Position numbers and translations under genes: made by a program. This document shows positions 46,791-51,189 of a DNA stretch of 51,189 nucleotides, one piece after another (the first letter of the stretch is position 1; the number at the start of each line of letters is the position of its first letter). Source of the stretch: Caulobacter segnis (lineage in GTDB: Bacteria > Pseudomonadota > Alphaproteobacteria > Caulobacterales > Caulobacteraceae); assembly GCF_003243465.1 (NCBI RefSeq), contig NZ_QFQZ01000027.1, forward strand, positions 1 through 51,189, in the 5' to 3' direction. Under the pieces are notes generated by a model that was not told the DNA's origin, ran no database searches, and saw only the letters and a program-made list of their open reading frames with translations.

Positions 46791-47000
46791 TTACGTGCGC
46801 GGGCAGTCGCCGTGGGTGTCGATCAGCCACGCGATCAGCGGGCCGGCTGCCGGGTCGGCGCACGACACGTCGACGCGGTACGACTGCCAGGTGTCGTTGT
46901 GCGCGGCCTCGACCTGGGCGTCGGGGAACTGCTGAACGATGCCGCCGAGCAGAGAATCGAACTTCTGTCGATCGGTCGGGCGAAGGGTGAACGAAGCCAT
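46791..47000 (-). CDS. Hypothetical protein, 69 aa
   Basis: I do not recognise this protein. The ATG at 47000 has AAGG about eight bases upstream. It is a small soluble alpha/beta protein (FDSLLGGIVQQFPDAQVEAAHNDTWQSYRVDVSC, then GPLIAWLIDTHGDCPRT) with two cysteines and no signal peptide. Convergent with the S24-like repressor, their stops are about 20 bp apart. Codon use is like that of neighbours. Confidence 0.6.
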   Translation of the reverse strand: MASFTLRPTDRQKFDSLLGGIVQQFPDAQVEAAHNDTWQSYRVDVSCADPAAGPLIAWLIDTHGDCPRT

Positions 47001-47137
47001 GATCTGACCTTGAAGACTGTCCTAGTCCTGATGATCGGACCTTAGACTCGGAAAGGTGGTCAGACCCTTAATACCGAATTCAGGTCTCGTTCATCTGCCG
47101 GGCAAGGTGTCGCAGGGCCATTCCGCCGCACCAATAC

Positions 47138-48796
47138 CTAGCCCAACTTTTCCTCGATCAGCGCCACCGTCCGGTCGATCCCGAAGATCGCCGCGAACGA
47201 GCCAAAGCGCGGGCCCTGGCTCTGGCCCAGCAGCACTTCGTAGAGCGCCTGGAACCAGGCGCGCAGCGGGTCGAAGCCGTGCGCCTTGCCCACCTCGAAC
47301 ACCTCGTTCTGGATCAGCTCGGCGTCCTGCGTCCCGGCCGGCATGGCCTTCAGCTTGGCCAGCAGGTCCAGCATCGCCGCGCGTTCCTGGTCGCTGGGCG
47401 CGCGGAACACCTTCGAGGGCTTCACGAAGTCCTCGTAGTAGTTGATCGCGTAGCCGGCCAGGCGATCCAGCAGCGGCTGGCTTTCCGGCGTCGCGCCCGG
47501 AATGTAGCGCGACAGGAAGCCCCAGAGGATCTCCTTGGTCGAGGCGTCAGCGGCCGAGACCAGGTTCAGCATCAGGCTGAACGACACCGGCGAGCCGTGC
47601 TGCGGCGGACGGCCCGTGTGGATGTGCCAGACGGGGTTGTCCAGCTGCTTGGCAGGCTCCTGGCGCGGATAGGCGTCCAGCTGCTGCAGGTATTCGTCCG
47701 TCGCCTTAGGGATGACGTCGAAATAGAGCTTCTTGGCCGACTTGGGGCTCTGGAACATGTAGTACGACAGGCTCTCGGGCGCGCCGTACCGCAGCCAGTC
47801 TTCCATGGAGAGGCCGTTGCCCTTGGACTTGGAGATCTTCTGGTTGTTCTCGTCCAGGAAGAGCTCGTAGTTGAAGCCTTCCGGCGGAACCCCGCCCAGC
47901 GCCTTGCAGATCGCGCCTGAGGCCTTGACCGAGTCTATCAGGTCCTTGCCCGACATCTCGTAGTCGACGCCCAGAGCGGTCCAGCGCATCGCCCAGTCGG
48001 GCTTCCACTGCATCTTCACGTGGCCGCCGGTGACCGGGACCTCGACATTGCGGCCGTCCTCGTCCTGGAAGACAATCGTTCCCTTCTCGACGTTGCGCTC
48101 CAGGGTCGGGACCTGCAGCACCCGGCCGGTGGTCGGGCTGATCGGCAGGAACGGCGAATAGGTCGCGCGGCGCTCTTCGCCCAGGGTCGGCAGCATGACC
48201 TTCTGGATCGCGTCGAAGCGCTCCAGGGCGGTCAGAAGGGTCGCGTCGAACATCCCGCCCTTGTAGCAAGCGGTCGAGGACACGAACTCGTACTCGAAGC
48301 CGAAGCTGTCGAGGAAAGCGCGCAGGCGGGCGTTGTTGTGGGCGCCGAAGCTGTCGTGGGTGCCGAACGGGTCGCGGACGACGGTCAGGGGCTTGCCCAG
48401 GTCCTCGATCAGCGGCTGCTTGTTCTCGATGTTCTCGGGAACCTTGCGCAGGCCGTCCATGTCGTCGCTGAAGGCGATCAGGCGGGTCGGGATGGCCTCG
48501 TCGGTCAGGGCGCGGAAGGCGCTTCGGACCATCGTGGTGCGCGCGACCTCGCCGAAGGTGCCCAGGTGCGGCAGGCCCGACGGACCATAGCCGGTCTCGA
48601 AGATCACGGCCTTGGAGAGGGCCGGATAGGCTTTCACCGCCTCGTCGGTCTTGCCCGCGTCGATCAGGGCCTTGGCGGCTTCCTGGTCGGCGCGATCGGG
48701 GAGGCGCACGCGCAGGACGCGGGCGATCGTGGCGCGCGCCTGCTCGAAGGGCCAGGAGCGGGCGTCGCGGGCGAGGGGGGAGAGGCCTTCAAACAT
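47138..48796 (-). CDS. lysK: Lysyl-tRNA synthetase, class I
   Basis: A 552-residue class I lysyl-tRNA synthetase, which charges tRNA-Lys using a Rossmann-type catalytic domain instead of the class II fold found in most bacteria. The HIGH-type signature PSGLPHLGTFGE is near residue 72 and the KMSKS-type signature KISKSKGNG near residue 318. The remaining helical domain is typical. This class occurs in archaea, alphaproteobacteria and spirochaetes, supporting the taxonomic placement. It appears monocistronic; the repeat at 48867 lies upstream. Confidence 0.96.
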   Translation of the reverse strand: MFEGLSPLARDARSWPFEQARATIARVLRVRLPDRADQEAAKALIDAGKTDEAVKAYPALSKAVIFETGYGPSGLPHLGTFGEVARTTMVRSAFRALTDEAIPTRLIAFSDDMDGLRKVPENIENKQPLIEDLGKPLTVVRDPFGTHDSFGAHNNARLRAFLDSFGFEYEFVSSTACYKGGMFDATLLTALERFDAIQKVMLPTLGEERRATYSPFLPISPTTGRVLQVPTLERNVEKGTIVFQDEDGRNVEVPVTGGHVKMQWKPDWAMRWTALGVDYEMSGKDLIDSVKASGAICKALGGVPPEGFNYELFLDENNQKISKSKGNGLSMEDWLRYGAPESLSYYMFQSPKSAKKLYFDVIPKATDEYLQQLDAYPRQEPAKQLDNPVWHIHTGRPPQHGSPVSFSLMLNLVSAADASTKEILWGFLSRYIPGATPESQPLLDRLAGYAINYYEDFVKPSKVFRAPSDQERAAMLDLLAKLKAMPAGTQDAELIQNEVFEVGKAHGFDPLRAWFQALYEVLLGQSQGPRFGSFAAIFGIDRTVALIEEKLG

Positions 48797-48866
48797 GCGG
48801 GGCGGTATAAGCGCTGACGCGGCGAAGGGCTAGGGTGGCGCCGATATTCAAAACGGCAAACAACCC

Positions 48867-49008
48867 CGCCTTCCTGGGCCCTGTGCCCAGGACCCATCGT
48901 TCCGCAGCCGCAGAGGTTGACCGGTGTCCCGGAGCGTTCAGCCTCGGCTCGCCTCAAGGTCCGGGCCTGCCGCAAGCCTGGGTCCTGGGCACAAGGCCCA
49001 GGAAGGCG
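48867..49008. repeat. 142-bp element with 30-bp inverted repeats
   Basis: The arms at 48867-48896 and 48979-49008 are reverse complements with one mismatch in 30. The 82-bp centre is GC-rich with no open frame. This is the structure of a REP- or MITE-like intergenic element. It lies in the divergence-free gap between lysK and pgm; both genes read leftward. Confidence 0.8.
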
Positions 49009-49059
49009 AGCTATAGGTTTCAAATTCAGGGCTGAGTTTCGAACCCGACCTCGTGCGGA

Positions 49060-50697
49060 TCAGCCCTTCAGCGCCCCCGCCACCACCTCGCGCGCCTCGG
49101 CCTGGACCTGCTTCAGGTGATCCGGGCCCAGGAACGACTCCGCATAGACCTTGTAGACGTCCTCGGTGCCCGAGGGGCGCGCCGCGAACCAGGCGTTCTG
49201 GGTGCACACCTTTAGGCCGCCGATCGCCTCGCCGTTGCCGGGGGCGGCGGTGAGGATGTCGGTGATGGCCTCGCCGGCCAGGGTTTTGGCCGAGACGTCG
49301 CTGGGGCTGAGTTTGGCGAGGCGCGCCTTCTCCTCGCGGCTGGCCGGGGCGTCGACGCGGGCATAGGCCGGCGCGCCGTACGTCTCGGTCAGGCCGGCGT
49401 AGAGCTGGCTGGCGCTCTTGCCCGTCACCGCCTGGGTCTCGGCGGCCAGCAGGGCCAGGGTGATGCCGTCCTTGTCGGTGCTCCAGACGCCGCCGTCATG
49501 GCGCAGGAACGAGGCGCCGGCCGACTCCTCGCCGCCGAAGCCGACCGAGCCGTCCAAGAGGCCCGGCACGAAATACTTGAAGCCGACCGGCACTTCGAGC
49601 AGGCGACGGCCAAGGCCGGCGACCACGCGATCGATCATCGAGGACGAGACCAGCGTCTTGCCGACGGCCGTGTCCGCGCCCCAGCCCGGGCGGTGGCTGA
49701 ACAGGTAAGAGATCGCCGCGGCCAGGTAGTGGTTGGGGTTCATCAGCCCGCCGTCGGGCGTGACGATGCCGTGGCGGTCGGCGTCGGCGTCGTTGCCGGT
49801 CGCGACGTCATAGGCAGCGCCGCCCTTCATGATCCCGATCAGGTTGGCCATGGCGCTGGAGGACGAGCAGTCCATGCGGATCTTGCCGTCGGTGTCGAGC
49901 GGCATGAACGCCCAGCGCGGGTCGACGGCGTCGTTGACCACCGTCAGGTCCAGGCCGTGGCGCTCGGCGATCGCGCCCCAATAGGCGACGGCCGCGCCGC
50001 CCAGCGGGTCGGCGCCGATCCGCACCTTGGCCGCGCGGATCGCGGCGATGTCGATCACCGCCGGCAGGTCGTCGACATAGCGACCGAGGAAATCATAGCT
50101 TCCAACGGCCTTGCGGGCGGTCTCGAACGGAACGCGCTTCACGCCAGCCAAACCTTGCGCGAGCAGTTCGTTGGCCCGGGCGGCGATGGCCGAGGTGGCG
50201 TCCGAACCGGCCGGACCGCCGGACGGCGGATTGTACTTGATGCCGCCGTCGCGCGGCGGATTGTGCGAGGGCGTCAGCAGCAGGCCGTCGGCTTGCGCGC
50301 CGCCTTGGCGGTTGTGGGTCAGGATGGCGTGCGACACCGCCGGGGTCGGGGTGAAGCCGTCGCGGGAGTCGACCAGCGTCTCGACCCCGTTGCCGGCCAG
50401 GACTTCCAGCACCGAGCGCCAGGCGGGTTCGGACAGGCCGTGGGTGTCGCGGCCGACGAACAGGGGGCCGGTCACGCCCTGGGCGGCGCGGTATTCGACG
50501 ACCGCCTGGGTGATCGCCAGGATGTGGGCCTCGTTGAACCCGCCGTCCAGGCTCGAGCCTCGGTGACCCGACGTGCCGAACACGACCTTCTGGGCAGGAT
50601 TGGAGACGTCCGGCTGGATCTCGAAATAGGCCCCGATCAGGGCGTCGAGATCGACAAGATCTTCGGGAAGAGCGCGAAGTCCGGCGCGGTCGTGCAT
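49060..50697 (-). CDS. pgm: Phosphoglucomutase (alpha-D-glucose phosphate-specific)
   Basis: A 545-residue enzyme that interconverts glucose 1-phosphate and glucose 6-phosphate, linking glycolysis with sugar-nucleotide and glycogen synthesis. Motifs are FGTSGHRGSS (residues 40-49), the phosphoserine loop TPSHNPPRDGG with Ser144, the metal-binding DADADRHG, GGEESAGASF, and the phosphate-binding RPSGTEDVYKVYAE. It matches the bacterial alpha-phosphoglucomutase group in length. The ATG at 50697 has AGGTGA just upstream; a TTG one codon earlier is less likely. Upstream lie a noncoding region and the third composite repeat. Confidence 0.96.
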   Translation of the reverse strand: MHDRAGLRALPEDLVDLDALIGAYFEIQPDVSNPAQKVVFGTSGHRGSSLDGGFNEAHILAITQAVVEYRAAQGVTGPLFVGRDTHGLSEPAWRSVLEVLAGNGVETLVDSRDGFTPTPAVSHAILTHNRQGGAQADGLLLTPSHNPPRDGGIKYNPPSGGPAGSDATSAIAARANELLAQGLAGVKRVPFETARKAVGSYDFLGRYVDDLPAVIDIAAIRAAKVRIGADPLGGAAVAYWGAIAERHGLDLTVVNDAVDPRWAFMPLDTDGKIRMDCSSSSAMANLIGIMKGGAAYDVATGNDADADRHGIVTPDGGLMNPNHYLAAAISYLFSHRPGWGADTAVGKTLVSSSMIDRVVAGLGRRLLEVPVGFKYFVPGLLDGSVGFGGEESAGASFLRHDGGVWSTDKDGITLALLAAETQAVTGKSASQLYAGLTETYGAPAYARVDAPASREEKARLAKLSPSDVSAKTLAGEAITDILTAAPGNGEAIGGLKVCTQNAWFAARPSGTEDVYKVYAESFLGPDHLKQVQAEAREVVAGALKG

Positions 50698-50853
50698 CAA
50701 GTCACCTGATCGAGTTTGGGCTTATCGATAAGCGCAAAGTCCTAAAGGGCGCGGGAGACAATTTCACGAACTATCTGCCGGGTTCGCCAGCTCTTGCGCA
50801 AAGGTCGGCCAACGCCGCAGGCCCCTACCTGACCACGGAGGGGCGTGAGCCCA

Positions 50854-50977
50854 AATCCTCCCCCTCGCAGGGGAGGTGTCCGCGCAGCGGACGGAGGGGG
50901 AAGTCTTGCTGACCCTGCCTCTTCCCCCTCCGTCGTCTCTTCGAGCCGACACCTCCCCCGCCAGGGGGAGGATTTTT
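50854..50977. repeat. Composite hairpin intergenic repeat, copy 3
   Basis: Outer arms AAATCCTCCCCCT and GGGGGAGGATTTTT, with inner arms GGAGGGGGAAG and CTTCCCCCTCC, make an almost fully self-complementary 124-bp element. Small hairpins (GTCCGCGCAGCGGAC) sit inside. It is the best preserved of the three copies and ends in TTTTT. Confidence 0.8.
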
Positions 50978-51189
50978 ACGAGCGTTCGCGGCGCTCTATG
51001 ATCCGCGTATCCAGAATCGAAGCGAACGATTTCAAGCACTTCTCACTTTTACACGCCGCTGGATCATCCGCGTCTAAACCGCCGCCATACTCTTCCTTAC
51101 CCGATGGCGCGGAAGGGACGTCCGGCCGGCGATCGTGACGGCTGTCGGGGGTGGTCGAGCGGGAAGCGCTCGCCGGTCTTCTTTCGGGA
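50978..51189. other. Noncoding end of window
   Basis: With the stretch 50698-50853 this makes nearly 0.5 kb without a supported gene. Beyond the repeat I see no convincing reading frame or RNA; short frames here lack ribosome-binding sites and coding bias. Near the end is a hairpin GAGCG-GGAA-GCGCTC, which may belong to the next gene's leader. Confidence 0.4.

Noticed and set aside
50845..51138. Frames in the last 400 bp
   Set aside because: They run through the composite repeat, and no ribosome-binding site or coding bias is seen.

Overview
The window is GC-rich, roughly two thirds G+C, gene-dense chromosomal DNA. It comes from an alphaproteobacterium of the Caulobacter type. The evidence is the protein families (class I lysyl-tRNA synthetase, a Mic60-like protein in the heme operon, TonB receptors), frequent 4-bp start/stop overlaps and the GC-rich intergenic hairpin repeats. 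Genus is inferred from these features and general knowledge of gene order, not from a database match.

Layout. 1-4.7 kb: 3' part of pnp with a strong terminator, a small hypothetical gene, a six-helix DUF1206 membrane protein, an alpha/beta hydrolase and an exported RNase T2. 4.7-8.1 kb: an iron module, with a candidate Fur box, a TonB-dependent siderophore receptor and a PiuC/YbiX dioxygenase. 8.1-13.9 kb: a soluble four-PAS hybrid histidine kinase, an MHS-family transporter with a large insert, a siroheme-synthase-like protein with a decayed methyltransferase tail, and an MliC-type lipoprotein. 14.0-20.3 kb: a molybdenum block, with a two-subunit IorAB-type hydroxylase, a MocA-like nucleotidyltransferase and a moaA-moaD-moaE-moaB-moaC operon. 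This pairs a molybdoenzyme with the enzymes that make its cofactor. 20.3-25.0 kb: a chemoreceptor, a Rieske protein, a YciI protein, gpsA and tsaD. 25.1-29.2 kb: hemC-hemD-mic60-like-hemY, linking tetrapyrrole synthesis with inner-membrane organisation proteins. 29.26 kb: tRNA-Thr(CGT).

29.5-37.0 kb is the main accessory segment. It is a type I restriction-modification operon read leftward (hsdM-hsdS-GIY-YIG-like gene-toxin-antitoxin-hsdR). The toxin-antitoxin pair and the nuclease-like gene sit between the specificity and restriction genes, and the recognition domains of hsdS are visibly lower in GC than their surroundings. This is the best candidate for an unusual system here.

37.3-51.2 kb: two unassigned small proteins, then a leftward fatty-acid beta-oxidation cluster. 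The cluster has a MerR regulator, two acyl-CoA dehydrogenases, a small secreted protein, a thiolase and a FadJ-type bifunctional enzyme. It is followed by an XRE/S24 repressor that lacks both protease catalytic residues, class I lysK, and phosphoglucomutase. Four hairpin-rich intergenic repeats are present. Three share one composite architecture and the fourth is a nearly perfect 30-bp inverted repeat.
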